Source: Frankia sp. QA3 (GTDB taxonomy: Bacteria; Actinomycetota; Actinomycetes; Frankiales; Frankiaceae). From it: a DNA stretch of 39,971 nt. Each line of letters starts with the position of its first letter. Positions within the stretch are counted from its first letter, which is position 1. Below, in pieces: positions 9,030 to 17,099 of the stretch. The notes beneath the pieces were generated by a model that was given only the letters and a program-made list of their open reading frames with translations, searched no databases and had not been told where the DNA came from. Position numbers and translations under genes: made by a program. The stretch is taken from NCBI RefSeq assembly GCF_000262465.1, contig NZ_CM001489.1, positions 5,585,167 to 5,625,137 of the forward strand, in the 5' to 3' direction.

Positions 9030-9572
9030 TCAGTGCTGGTAGGTCACCCGCAGCACGGCCCGGGCAAGGGTGTGGAAGACGAGGTTGAAGCCGACGACCG
9101 CCGGCGCGACCTCGTCGTTGATCTCCAGCTTGGGCACGTCGACCGCGTGCACGGTGAAGACGTAGCGGTGCGGCACGTCGCCCTGCGGGGGCGCGGCGCC
9201 GCCGTACTCCTTGGCACCCCAGTCGTTGCGGACGTGGTAGGCCCCGGCGGGCAGGCCGGGGAACGCGCCGCTGCCGGCGCCGCGCGGCAGCTCGGTCGCC
9301 GAGCCGGGGAGGTCGACCAGCACCCAGTGCCAGAAGCCGCTGCCGGTCGGCGCGTCCGGGTCGTAGGCGGTGACGACGAAGCTCTCCGTCCCGGCGGGAT
9401 GGCCGGACCACGACAGGTGCGGGGAGATGTTCGCGCCGCCGGCGTCCGTGTGCACCTGGTCGAGCGGCACGACGCCGCCGTCGACCAGATCCGTGCTGGT
9501 CACGTCGAATGACGGGCGAACGGGGAGCACGTCATACGGGTCGGGAGGAGTTCCGCGGTCAAGCAGGGACAT
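9030..9572 (-). CDS. YbhB/YbcL-type PEBP (Raf kinase inhibitor-like) protein
   Basis: The product has 180 residues, with GAAAGGAA upstream of the ATG. It shows the phosphatidylethanolamine-binding protein signature order of the bacterial YbhB/YbcL group: NISPHLSWSGHPAGTESFVVTAYDPDAPTGSGFWHWVLVDLP, then GAYHVRNDWGAKEYGGAAPPQGDVPHRYVFTVHAV, quoted here in pieces as DPDAP, HWVL, GGAAPP and HRY. The DPDAP and GxxHRY motifs form the anion-binding pocket. It is a cytoplasmic protein whose cellular role in actinobacteria is not well defined. It is divergent from the PII gene, with 116 bp between the two starts. Confidence 0.9.
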   Translation of the reverse strand: MSLLDRGTPPDPYDVLPVRPSFDVTSTDLVDGGVVPLDQVHTDAGGANISPHLSWSGHPAGTESFVVTAYDPDAPTGSGFWHWVLVDLPGSATELPRGAGSGAFPGLPAGAYHVRNDWGAKEYGGAAPPQGDVPHRYVFTVHAVDVPKLEINDEVAPAVVGFNLVFHTLARAVLRVTYQH

Positions 9573-9688
9573 CTACTATTCCTTTCGTTGCACCATGCGA
9601 TGACGTTCCCGAGACGGAACCGTCACCTGTCGGCTCTACGCTTCCCCGCGATGAAACCTCACTCTGGAAGCGAGGACGAGAAAGCGCC

Positions 9689-10027
9689 GTGAAACTGGTC
9701 ACCGCGATCCTGCGCCCACACCGCGTCGATGACGTGCGCGCCGCTCTCGGCACCTACGGTATCCATGGTATGACCGTCAGCCAGGTGACCGGATTCGGTA
9801 CCGAGCTATGGCGAACCCAGACATATCGCGGACGAACGTTCCACGACGAGTCGGTGAGCGCCGCGCGGATCGAGTGCGTCGTCGCCGATTCCGACGTCGA
9901 GGACGTGCTGAGCGTGATCCTGCGCTCGGCCGAGTCGACGGCGAGCGGGGCCGGGAAGATCTGGGTGCTTCCCGTCGAGACGTTGACCCGGGTGCGCACG
10001 GGCGAGCGCGGGCTCGACGCGCTGTGA
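9689..10027 (+). CDS. PII-family signal transduction protein
   Basis: The product has 112 residues from a GTG start (VKLVTAILRPHRVDDV), which matches the usual beginning of GlnB/GlnK. The fold markers are present: an N-terminal KLVTAILRP strand, GFG before the T-loop, QTYRG in the T-loop (the tyrosine aligns with the Tyr51 that is adenylylated or uridylylated in PII), ARIE after the loop, and the C-terminal GKIWVLPVETLTRVRTGERG, which matches the GKIFV...RIRTGE nucleotide-binding region. The T-loop is otherwise divergent (TELWRT, RTFHDESVS). Unlike the main actinobacterial glnK, no amtB or glnD lies beside it, so partner and trigger are unknown. It probably reports 2-oxoglutarate/adenylate state or another small effector. 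Confidence 0.85.
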   Translation: MKLVTAILRPHRVDDVRAALGTYGIHGMTVSQVTGFGTELWRTQTYRGRTFHDESVSAARIECVVADSDVEDVLSVILRSAESTASGAGKIWVLPVETLTRVRTGERGLDAL

Positions 10028-10058
10028 TCCGGGGCGGGGCTTGATCCGGGGCGGGGCT
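10025..10058. repeat. 17-bp tandem repeat after the PII gene
   Basis: TGATCCGGGGCGGGGCT occurs twice head to tail, followed by a partial third start (TGATCGG). The first copy includes the PII stop codon. Probably slippage; no function is evident. Confidence 0.85.
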
Positions 10059-10491
10059 TGATCGGCGAAGCAGGGCGACCCGGGACGCACCGTGAAATGT
10101 GAAGTGCCGTGCGTTGCCAACCGACCGGCCACCCGGTTCGAGTGAGATGGTCGTCACATTCGGCCGACATCGCTCGCGCTACCTGCATTTCTGCTCTTCG
10201 ACCAGCAATCAGCGGGGCGACAATGCCCCGTTGACCCGATACGGTTGACAGGTCCCGGCGGGCGTCCCGTCGACTCCCCCCGTATCGGCGCGGAGCCCGT
10301 CGGGACCCATCTGGCCAGGCCATTCCCGTCGCGCACCGGCGACGCTGCGGCGTTCCATTCCGCTACCGGTGGGCACCGCGGGAGCCGCTCGGCGCGACCT
10401 GCCCGCCGAGCCGGCACCCGGTCGCCCACTCGGAGATCCCTCCGGCGCTGAGATCATCCGGCGGGGCATCCCGGCCGTTGCCGGCCGTGTC
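10059..10491. other. intergenic, convergent PII / DedA
   Basis: No credible gene. A 9-bp inverted repeat (CCGATACGG at 10236-10244, CCGTATCGG at 10280-10288) flanks a TTGACA hexamer at 10246. Its role is unclear; it could be a weak bidirectional terminator or an operator. Confidence 0.5.
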
Positions 10492-11439
10492 TCAGTCTTG
10501 AGTGGTCTCGGGGTGATGGGCCGCCGAGTGACGACCGCCACCGCCGCCGCGGCGCAGGCGCATGGTGACGGACGGGTCTCCGCCCGCCTGCCCGGGCCCC
10601 TCACCGGCGGCGCCGGAGGTGGAAGGCGCCGCGTGACCGTCGCCGCGATCCCAGCCACCGCCCTGGCCCCAGCCACCGTTCTGGTCCCGGCCATCGCCCT
10701 GGTGCCGGCCATCGCCGTCCCAACCGGTGGCTGGCCGGCCGTCGTGGACGTCCTGGCCGGGCCCTGGGGTCCCCGCCACAGCGGCCGACCCGGCGGCGGC
10801 CCCCGCCCGCTTCCGCCGGCGGTTCCGGAGGTATTCGACGAAGATCGGCACCACCGAAACCAGGACCACCAGGATGAGCATGGCCTCGATGTTGTCGCGG
10901 ATGAAATCTATCTTTCCGAGATAGAAGCCGAGCACGGTCACTCCACAGCCCCAGAGCAACCCGCCGACGATGTTGTAGATGGTGAAGACCCGGTAGTTCA
11001 TCCGGCTCACCCCGGCGATGACCGGTGTGAAGGTCCGCACGATCGGAACGAACCGGGCGAGCACGATGGAACGCGGTCCGTTCTTCGCGAAGAACTCGTT
11101 CGCCTGCTCGACGTACTCCTGTTTGAACAACCGGGAGTCGGGCCGGCGGAACAGCGCCGGGCCGGCCTTACGGCCGATCAGATAGCCCACCTGGTCGCCC
11201 GCGATCGCCGCCAGCCCGATCAGGATTACTGCGACCGGCAACGGCGTGGAGACCTCGTCCCGGGCGATCAGCATCCCGAGCGTGAACAGCAGGGAGTCAC
11301 CGGGCAGGAAGAACCCGACCAGCAGTCCCGATTCCGCGAAGACGATCAGAAGGACGACGACCAGCCCCGCCTTGATGAGGTTGTCAGCGCTCAGAGCGCT
11401 GGGACCTAGGGCGAGCGTGCTCGACGCGAGCGTGGTCAC
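10492..11439 (-). CDS. DedA family membrane protein
   Basis: The product has 315 residues from the GTG at 11439, chosen because GGAGG sits nine bases upstream and because longer versions add only Arg/Pro-rich sequence. DedA (SNARE-associated/VTT domain) features are present: a hydrophobic N-terminus (LIKAGLVVVLLIVFAESGLL), GFFLPGDSLLFTLGML, GDQVGYLIGRKAGPALF, then RFVPIVRTFTPVIAGVSRM and IYNIVGGLLWG, with a final helix before a Lys/Arg cluster. The acidic FLPGD and basic RFVPIVRT motifs are the conserved residues of this flippase-like family (undecaprenyl phosphate or phospholipid recycling). The last ~90 residues are Gly/Asp/Trp/Gln-rich low complexity and presumably cytoplasmic. Confidence 0.88.
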   Translation of the reverse strand: MTTLASSTLALGPSALSADNLIKAGLVVVLLIVFAESGLLVGFFLPGDSLLFTLGMLIARDEVSTPLPVAVILIGLAAIAGDQVGYLIGRKAGPALFRRPDSRLFKQEYVEQANEFFAKNGPRSIVLARFVPIVRTFTPVIAGVSRMNYRVFTIYNIVGGLLWGCGVTVLGFYLGKIDFIRDNIEAMLILVVLVSVVPIFVEYLRNRRRKRAGAAAGSAAVAGTPGPGQDVHDGRPATGWDGDGRHQGDGRDQNGGWGQGGGWDRGDGHAAPSTSGAAGEGPGQAGGDPSVTMRLRRGGGGGRHSAAHHPETTQD

Positions 11440-11798
11440 AATCGCGGGCCTCCGACGGCTTCGGGCGACGGGTCGGACGCGTCCGTTGAGACCGCGGTGA
11501 CGTTCGAGCCACCGCACCGGCCCCGCCTGCGGATCCCGTAAGGGTATCGAGCGCTTCGACGTCTCCGACCGGCACCTGCGGGTACCTGGCTCTGATCCAC
11601 AGATAGTCCACAGTTCCGGTCCACGCCGGGCCCACCGATCGGCCGCGCGGGATGCGGTCGGATCAGGCCGGCCCGGACGGACTCGCGGTACATCCGCCAC
11701 GCACGGCGGGGACAGGCAACCACCCCATACGGGACATACTTCCGATCCGATGGCGCACCGCCATCTGCGAGACTTCGCCCGAACCATAGGCTTAATTC
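11440..11798. other. divergent intergenic DedA / lipase
   Basis: Promoter region for two divergent genes. No convincing ORF, repeat or hairpin was seen. The sequence near 11770-11795 is locally A/T-richer (CATAGGCTTAATTC) just before the lipase start. Confidence 0.4.
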
Positions 11799-13187
11799 GT
11801 GCGTTTCCCGCGGCCCGGTCCGGACGATGATTCACCGACTTCGACCGGTCCGTGCCCGACCCGATCGGACGTGCGTGATCGGTGCTCCCGGCATCCGGCC
11901 GCACCCGACGCCGCCGATCGGCCCGATCGGCGGGCGCCCCGACGCCGATCCCGGTCCCGGTCCCGGTCGGTCCGCGCGCCGCTGCTGGTGATGCTTCTGG
12001 TGCTCGGGCTGATCTCGCTGGCCGGCTGCGGCCGGCGGGCCGACGTCGGCGGCGGGCAGGGCGCCGCGAGCAGCAGCAACGCGCCCGAGTCCGCCGGGCC
12101 GACGCAGCCGCGGGGTGCCCCCGGTGACCTGCTCTCCCGGGAGATCGTCGCGCCGGCCCCAGCCGGTATCCGCGCCTGGCGGGTCACCTACCGGTCCCGG
12201 CCGACCGGCGACGGCGGGGTTCCCGTCTCCGGGATCATTCTTGCTCCGGGCACAGATGTCCCGGTTCCCGCCGGGGGCCGCAAGGTCGTGTCGTTCGGGC
12301 ACGGTACGACGGGCATCCAGGATTCCTGCGCACCCTCGCGAGCCCGTCCACCGCTGGCCGCCGCCTCCTGGACCTTTCCTCTGGTCCGGGCGGGATACGT
12401 CGTCACGCTGACCGACTATGCGGGGTTGGGCGCCCCCGGCGAGCATGCGATCTACGTCGCCGGGCCCGAGGGTCGGGCGGTGCTCGACGCCGCCCGAGCC
12501 GCGCACGCCCTCACCGAGACCGAGGCCGGCCGCGACGTCGTCCTCTGGGGTTATTCACAGGGTGGGCAGGCGGTCCTGGCCGCCGGGGCGCTGGCCGCTG
12601 GTTACGCTCCGGAGCTGCACGTCCGCGGCGTGGTCGCGACCGCGCCGCTGGCGGATCTCCCCGCGTCGCTCGCCACGTTGCAGCGCGGGGCCGACGGTGT
12701 CGGATACCTGCTGCTGGCAATGATCGGGCAGTCCGTCGACGATCCGCGGATCGACCTCGACCGCTACCTGACCCAGACCGGCCGGCGGCTGCTCACTGTC
12801 GCGCGCACCCGGTGCGCCGACGAGGTGACGAAGTCGAGTGTCGGCTCGTCGATCCGCACGGCCTTCACCGTGGATCCGCTCACGCGCCCGCCGTTCGCCG
12901 CCGGGTTCGCGCGGCAGCGGGACGAGATCATGCGGCGGATGGCTCCCACGCTCATCCTCCAGGGCGACCGCGACGAGGTGATTCGCCAGCCGGTCACCGA
13001 CGGCGTAGTCGACCGGCTGTGCGGCGAGGGCACGACGGTGGACTACCGGCGCTACCCGCTGGCCGATCACGGCTCGATCCTCGGCACGTCGATGAACGAT
13101 CTGATGGGCTGGGTTGCGCAACGCTTCGCCGCACGTCCGCCGGTGGTCACCGACATCTGCGCGCTCGGCGCGGCCGCCCGCAGTTGA
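11799..13187 (+). CDS. secreted lipoprotein lipase (LIP-type alpha/beta hydrolase)
   Basis: The product has up to 462 residues from a GTG at 11799; later in-frame starts are possible because the first ~55 residues are Arg-rich. A lipoprotein signal lies at ~64-80 (LLVMLLVLGLISLAGC), with the LAGC lipobox. The mature part matches the secretory-lipase family (PF03583): the oxyanion region VSFGHGTTGIQDSCAPS, the nucleophile elbow WGYSQGGQA (Ser), a late acid in LQGDRDEVIRQPVTD, and His in PLADHGSILGTS. It would be tethered to the outer face of the membrane and hydrolyse lipid esters. The cysteines in DSCAPS, TRCADE, RLCGEG and DICALG may form disulfides. It is a stand-alone gene followed by the long repeat region. 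Confidence 0.88.
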   Translation: MRFPRPGPDDDSPTSTGPCPTRSDVRDRCSRHPAAPDAADRPDRRAPRRRSRSRSRSVRAPLLVMLLVLGLISLAGCGRRADVGGGQGAASSSNAPESAGPTQPRGAPGDLLSREIVAPAPAGIRAWRVTYRSRPTGDGGVPVSGIILAPGTDVPVPAGGRKVVSFGHGTTGIQDSCAPSRARPPLAAASWTFPLVRAGYVVTLTDYAGLGAPGEHAIYVAGPEGRAVLDAARAAHALTETEAGRDVVLWGYSQGGQAVLAAGALAAGYAPELHVRGVVATAPLADLPASLATLQRGADGVGYLLLAMIGQSVDDPRIDLDRYLTQTGRRLLTVARTRCADEVTKSSVGSSIRTAFTVDPLTRPPFAAGFARQRDEIMRRMAPTLILQGDRDEVIRQPVTDGVVDRLCGEGTTVDYRRYPLADHGSILGTSMNDLMGWVAQRFAARPPVVTDICALGAAARS

Positions 13188-13439
13188 GCCCCACCCGCCC
13201 ACCTGTGGATAACCCGCTGGCAGGGCTGGCCGGGCCCGCACGCTGACCACCAGGGGCGTGTGGATGGCGGCGCCGCCCCGCTGAGGGTCACGGGTGGATC
13301 GGTGCACGCTCCCCAGGCGGGATCCACGCTCGCCTGTGCCCTCGTCGCTGCCCACCCGTGGGGTGCATGGGGCCGGACGCCGAAGCCCGCTGGGGATGGT
13401 GGGCATCCGGCCGTGCCCTCCTCGGCGCCGTCCACCGCC

Positions 13440-13990
13440 TCGAGGAACGACGATGCCCGCAGGGGGCTTGCGGATGCCGCGCCCCGGCCTCACCTGTGGA
13501 CATCGGACCGGCAACTCGGCGGTGCCGCCGGGGTCGGACCCCCGCCGCCGCGCCGCTCTGCCCACGGTGCCCATGGCTGACCTGTGGATCTCCCAGCCGG
13601 CTGACCTCTGTCATCAGCCCTGGTGACCGTGCCAAGAAACGACGATGACCGGTCGGGACAACGGCCGGATCCGTGGCCGCCTGTTGTGGACAGGCACCCG
13701 ACGGGTGGCGAACGCGACTCCGCCAGGCGGGAACGCAGCCCATCAGGGTCAGCGGCCGGTCCTCGTACGGTGCCCGTGGCAAGGCCCCCGTCGAGCTGGA
13801 CAGGGACCTCGGGGCGCGACCGTCGAGCGCCCTTCGCCACGTGCTCGCGTGCTCCTGTGGACGAGGCCCGACCGCTCCCCACGATGCCCATGGTTGGTCA
13901 TGGTGCGCGGCACGGTGCTCCTCGTCGAGGCTGGTGGGGAAGGCACCGGGAGATATCCACAGGGCGCGCGACGTGCGGCCGGCGGTCACC
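13440..13990. repeat. module A, copy 1
   Basis: This segment recurs 982 bp downstream with high identity. Matching landmarks are the TGTGGACAT box (13495/14477), TGTGGATCT (13583/14565), TGTGGACAG (13685/14667), TGTGGACRA (13856/14838) and ATATCCACA (13953/14935). The boxes are kept while spacer positions differ, and local indels compensate so that the offset is constant. Confidence 0.85.
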
Positions 13991-14009
13991 GTTCCCTTGC
14001 GGACAGCCC

Positions 14010-14142
14010 GATCACCCGCGTCGGGCCGGCATGCTCGCGTGACCACCCGCCACAGCCGGCTGTGGAAACACGGTGCCCATGGACGGGGGCACCAGGCGAC
14101 GGCGCTCTCCCCTGCGGGGACGGCTGTGGATAGCGCGCGATG
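14010..14142. repeat. module B, copy 1
   Basis: This segment resembles 15289-15417. It runs from a GATCACCCGCG-like start through AGCCGGCTGTGGA, a GCCCATGG motif and GGGGACGGCTGTGGATAG. The offset is about 1,279 bp. Confidence 0.7.
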
Positions 14143-14421
14143 CCCATGGACGGTGTGGCGGGCACCGGAGCGGCTCGTCCGCGGGCCGGGCACCGAACCG
14201 CCGCCGGGGATGGTGAGCATCCGGCCGCGCCCTCCTCGGCGCCGTCCACCGCGTCGAGGAACGACGATGCCCACCGGAGAGCTGGGGCAACCGCTGCGCT
14301 GCCCACCTCGGGGTCCGGACGTCAACCGCGGCCCCGAGCGACGGCCGAGGCTTGCGGCGCCCCGTGACACCCTGGCGAGCGCACCCTGGGTGGTCAGGGT
14401 CGACCGCGCGCCGACCCGACG

Positions 14422-14982
14422 TGGCGGCTGCACGATGCCCGCGGGAGACCCACGGGCGCCACGCCCCGGCCTCACCTGTGGACATCGGACCGGCAACTCG
14501 GCGGTGCCGCCGGGGTCGGACCCCCGCCTCCTCGCCGCTCTGCCCACGGTGCCCATGGCTGACCTGTGGATCTCCCAGCCTGCTGGCTCCGAGCATCAAC
14601 CCTGGTGACCGTCCAAGGAAACGACCATGACCGGTCGGGGTGACGGACGAATCGGTGCCCGCCTGCTGTGGACAGGCACCGACGGGTCGCGAACGCGACT
14701 TCCGCCGGGCGCAGCGCGGGTCGCTGAGGGTCAGCGGCCGGGCCTGGGACGGTGCCCGCGGCAGGGCCCCCGTCGAGCTGGACAGGGCCCCCGGGGTCCA
14801 ACCATCGAGTGCCTTTCGGCACGTGAACCTGCGCTCCTGTGGACAACCTGGGAGCGCCAGCCACGATGCCCATGGTTGGTCATGGTGTGCGGCACGGTGC
14901 TCTTCGTGGAGGCTGGTGGGGAGGGCACCGGGAGATATCCACAGGGCACGCGACGTGCGGCCGGCGGCGACCGCCAGGGAGC
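14422..14982. repeat. module A, copy 2
   Basis: Second copy of the module at 13440. In this copy the box at 14838 is an exact TGTGGACAA, where copy 1 has TGTGGACGA. A short piece of the module's leading edge (13389-13450) is also present separately at 14203-14264, an offset of 814 bp, so the duplication history is not a single simple event. Confidence 0.85.
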
Positions 14983-15288
14983 GTCACCGGCAACCGTGAC
15001 GGCCGGCGCTCTACCTGTGGACAACCAGGAAAACTCCTGGTCAGCAGACTGAGCATGGCTTGGTGCGCGGACCTGACCGTGGGCACCGAGCGACTCGGAC
15101 GGGCGCCTTCCCCGCGCACTGGCGAGCGAGGACGCTGCTCATGGGCAACCATCCCGGCTCCCGGAAGCCCGCTGCCTCACGTGCGGAACGCAGACGAGCC
15201 CCTGCGGGCGCCAGCCGATCTTGTGGACAGCGCGCGCCCTGGCCACGGTCGGCACCGATGGTCACCGATCCCCCTGTGGACGGGGGCC

Positions 15289-15417
15289 CGATGACCCGCG
15301 CGGAGTCGGCATGGTCGCGCGACACCTGGCCGAGCCGGCTGTGGACAGCACGATGCCCAGGGGCGGATGCCAGTCGGCTACGCCGCTCTCCTGGCAGGGG
15401 ACGGCTGTGGACAGCGC
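15289..15417. repeat. module B, copy 2
   Basis: Diverged copy of the 14010 segment: AGCCGGCTGTGGACAG followed by CACGATGCCCAGG, then GGGGACGGCTGTGGACAG. It shows that the A-B pair was duplicated as a unit and then separated by about 300 bp of extra sequence. Confidence 0.7.
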
Positions 15418-15523
15418 GGAGCGGGCCAGCACGGTGACCACCATCCCCGGCGATCCGCGGTGCCCGGGGCGTGGGAAGGGAGCACCTGCCGCCGGGCGGC
15501 CGGACAGGCTCAGCGGGCGAGGC

Positions 15524-16159
15524 TCAGCCGACGGTGCTGGATCGCGTCACGGTGACCGGCTGGACGGCCGCGACGCAGAATTCGACGAGGCGGCTGTGGA
15601 AGGTGGGGTCGTCGATGGCCTGGCGGGCACCGAAGGCGTGCCGGGCCAGCAGGGCGCCCAGGAAGGCACTCGTGGCGAGGTCGGTGTCGAGATCGGCGCG
15701 GGCCTCGCCGCGAGAGACGGCGTCGTGCAAGGCGTCCTCGATGGCGGCCGCGCAGCGGTCGACCGACTCGCGCCGGAACGCCGCGTACATCGCGGGGAAG
15801 CGCCGCAGTTCGGCCATGCACCGGGCGAGGATCGACAGCCGGGGCTCGGTGAACACCGCGTCGACGTAAGGCGCGAGGTGCAGCAGGTCCGTGCGCAGCG
15901 ACCCGGTACGCGGCGGCACGAGCCCGGCTGCCAAGGTCCCGAGCGCGTGCAGGACGAGATCGTCGCGGGCCGGCCAGCGCACGTAGATGCCGCGCTTTGC
16001 GACGCCGGCGCGGGCCGCGACACGGTTCACGCTGAACCCGCCGACGCCGTGCTCGGCCAGTTCGTCCACGGCGGCGGAGAGCACGCGGGTGTCGATCGTC
16101 GCGTCACGGGGGCGTCCCCGCCGCGGTCGATCAAGCTGCCCCGTCTCCTCCTGCACCAT
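15524..16159 (-). CDS. TetR/AcrR family transcriptional regulator
   Basis: The product has 211 residues. The N-terminal helix-turn-helix is clear at residues ~20-65: RVLSAAVDELAEHGVGGFSV, then NRVAARAGVAKRGIYVRWPARDDLV, the usual TetR pattern ending in (I/L)Y.(R/Y)(W/F). The C-terminal ~140 residues are the ligand-binding and dimerisation part (PRLSILARCMAELRRFP, TSAFLGALLARHAFG). It lies divergent to ohr, with 155 bp between the starts, so it may control itself and ohr; ohr is more often controlled by a MarR-type OhrR, which is not seen here. The ribosome-binding site is weak. Confidence 0.88.
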   Translation of the reverse strand: MVQEETGQLDRPRRGRPRDATIDTRVLSAAVDELAEHGVGGFSVNRVAARAGVAKRGIYVRWPARDDLVLHALGTLAAGLVPPRTGSLRTDLLHLAPYVDAVFTEPRLSILARCMAELRRFPAMYAAFRRESVDRCAAAIEDALHDAVSRGEARADLDTDLATSAFLGALLARHAFGARQAIDDPTFHSRLVEFCVAAVQPVTVTRSSTVG

Positions 16160-16314
16160 CCGCTCAGGCTAAGCGGGAAACGGGGGTGTGGACCGCGAAT
16201 ATTTAGGGCACCAGCGTGGTTGCGTAAATCTGACAGGCTCCACGGAGCTCCGACAGCCCGCGTCGCGACCGGACGGTACCCGTCCCACGACGCACAGCAA
16301 CGCACGGAGGCGAC
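16160..16314. promoter_or_regulatory. divergent tetR / ohr control region
   Basis: This 155-bp region has a locally A/T-rich patch (GCGAATATTTAGG near 16190 and GCGTAAATCTGACA near 16222). An interrupted inverted repeat (CGTGG near 16215, CCACG near 16239) flanks the second patch and is a candidate operator. The assignment is by position only. Confidence 0.4.
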
Positions 16315-16743
16315 ATGACGACCACGATCTACTCGGCGACCTCGACCGCATGGGGTGGCCGGGACGGGCGGGTGGCATCCAGCGACAACCGGTTGGACCT
16401 CCAGCTCTCCATGCCGAAGGGGCTCGGCGGCGACGACGGGCCGGGCACGAACCCGGAGCAGCTGTTCGCCACCGGGTACGCGGCGTGCTTCCACAGCGCG
16501 CTCAAGGCTGTCGCCCGCGGCAAGAAGGTCGACGTCACCGACTCGGCGGTCTCGGTGACCGTCGAACTGCTCCGGGGCGACGAGGGCTCCATCGGCCTGG
16601 GCGCGAGGATCGAGGCGCAGATCCCGGGGCTCGAGCGGGCCACCGCCCAGGAACTGCTCGAGGCGGCGCACGCGTTGTGCCCGTACTCGCAGGCTACGAA
16701 GGGCAACATCCCCTCCGAGGTCGTCCTTGTGGACAACGACTGA
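16315..16743 (+). CDS. ohr: organic hydroperoxide resistance protein (Ohr, OsmC family)
   Basis: The product has 142 residues, with GGAGG five bases before the ATG. It begins TTTIYSATSTAWGGRDGRV, as Ohr proteins do. Both catalytic cysteines are present in the usual contexts: GYAACFHSALK (peroxidatic, residue ~60) and HALCPYSQAT (resolving, ~124), with the conserved Arg in the N-terminal half (GGRDGRV) and NPEQLFATGYAACF. It reduces organic hydroperoxides in the cytoplasm using lipoylated or thiol partners. A TGTGGACAA sequence, a perfect DnaA-box match, lies at 16728-16736 inside the last codons. Confidence 0.93.
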   Translation: MTTTIYSATSTAWGGRDGRVASSDNRLDLQLSMPKGLGGDDGPGTNPEQLFATGYAACFHSALKAVARGKKVDVTDSAVSVTVELLRGDEGSIGLGARIEAQIPGLERATAQELLEAAHALCPYSQATKGNIPSEVVLVDND

Positions 16744-17099
16744 CCGCGGGACGGTGGCTGCCCATCCACGACCCTGACCGGTCACAGCCACCGACCATCC
16801 ACAGGCACTGACGGTCCCCAGTCCTTGACCGCCCACAGCCGTTGACCGCCCACAGCCACTGCCCCTGGACGGCGACCGACCCGCGGGCCGTCGGGCCCGC
16901 GCTCCCCGCCGCGCGGACCGGCGGACCCGCAGGTCGGCACCGCCGACAGCGGTCCGGCCGGTCCGCGACCCGGCTGGCCGCACCATCACATGCGATTCCA
17001 GTGAAGATCAGAACCGAATGTCCTAATGTGCGAAAGAAGCGGCGCCACCCTCGACGTCGAGGGACCAGGACTGGCCCGAAACGGACGGAGGGCGCACAG
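16744..17099. other. intergenic with short CACAG-type repeats
   Basis: 356 bp without a gene. Just after ohr, GGTGGCTG (16753-16760) and CAGCCACC (16785-16792) form an inverted repeat that may act as a terminator. A further run of short repeats follows: CCATCCACAGG near 16795, then TTGACCGCCCACAGCC twice in succession between about 16823 and 16857. These echo the TCCACA-rich region at 13.2-15.4 kb. The last ~70 bp form the leader of the glycosyltransferase gene. Confidence 0.5.

Larger units (their letters stand above)
13188..15523. other. 2.3-kb gene-free region with clustered DnaA-box-like sites
   Basis: No frame gives a recognisable or codon-consistent protein. TGTGGA-containing nonamers recur. 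Exact matches to the actinobacterial DnaA box (TGTGGACAA, reverse of TTGTCCACA) are at 14838 and 15016, and TGTGGATAA (reverse of TTATCCACA) is at 13204. One-mismatch forms are TGTGGACAG at 13685, 14667, 15222, 15340 and 15406, TGTGGACAT at 13495 and 14477, TGTGGATAG at 14125, TGTGGACGA at 13856, and reverse ATATCCACA at 13953 and 14935. Weaker ones are at 13259, 13583, 14061, 14565 and 15275. Nearly all point the same way. No A/T-rich unwinding stretch is visible, and dnaA/dnaN are not here, so a DnaA-titration or control locus fits better than oriC itself. Confidence 0.6.

Noticed and set aside
11440..11904. Extended N-terminus of the DedA gene
   Set aside because: The extension is Arg/Pro-rich and would cross the divergent lipase promoter; the GTG at 11439 has a strong ribosome-binding site.
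13288..14556. 422-codon minus-strand ORF in the repeat region
   Set aside because: It exists because of the duplicated G/C-rich modules; the same peptide start recurs in the second copy, and codon use and composition are not protein-like.
13440..15417. CRISPR array
   Set aside because: Repeats are long, few and irregularly spaced, and they lack uniform short repeats with unique spacers; no cas genes are present.
13188..15523. Calling the region the chromosomal oriC
   Set aside because: No dnaA or dnaN gene flanks it, no A/T-rich unwinding element is visible, and the gyrase block indicates that the usual origin lies beyond the right edge. Kept as a DnaA-box cluster only.
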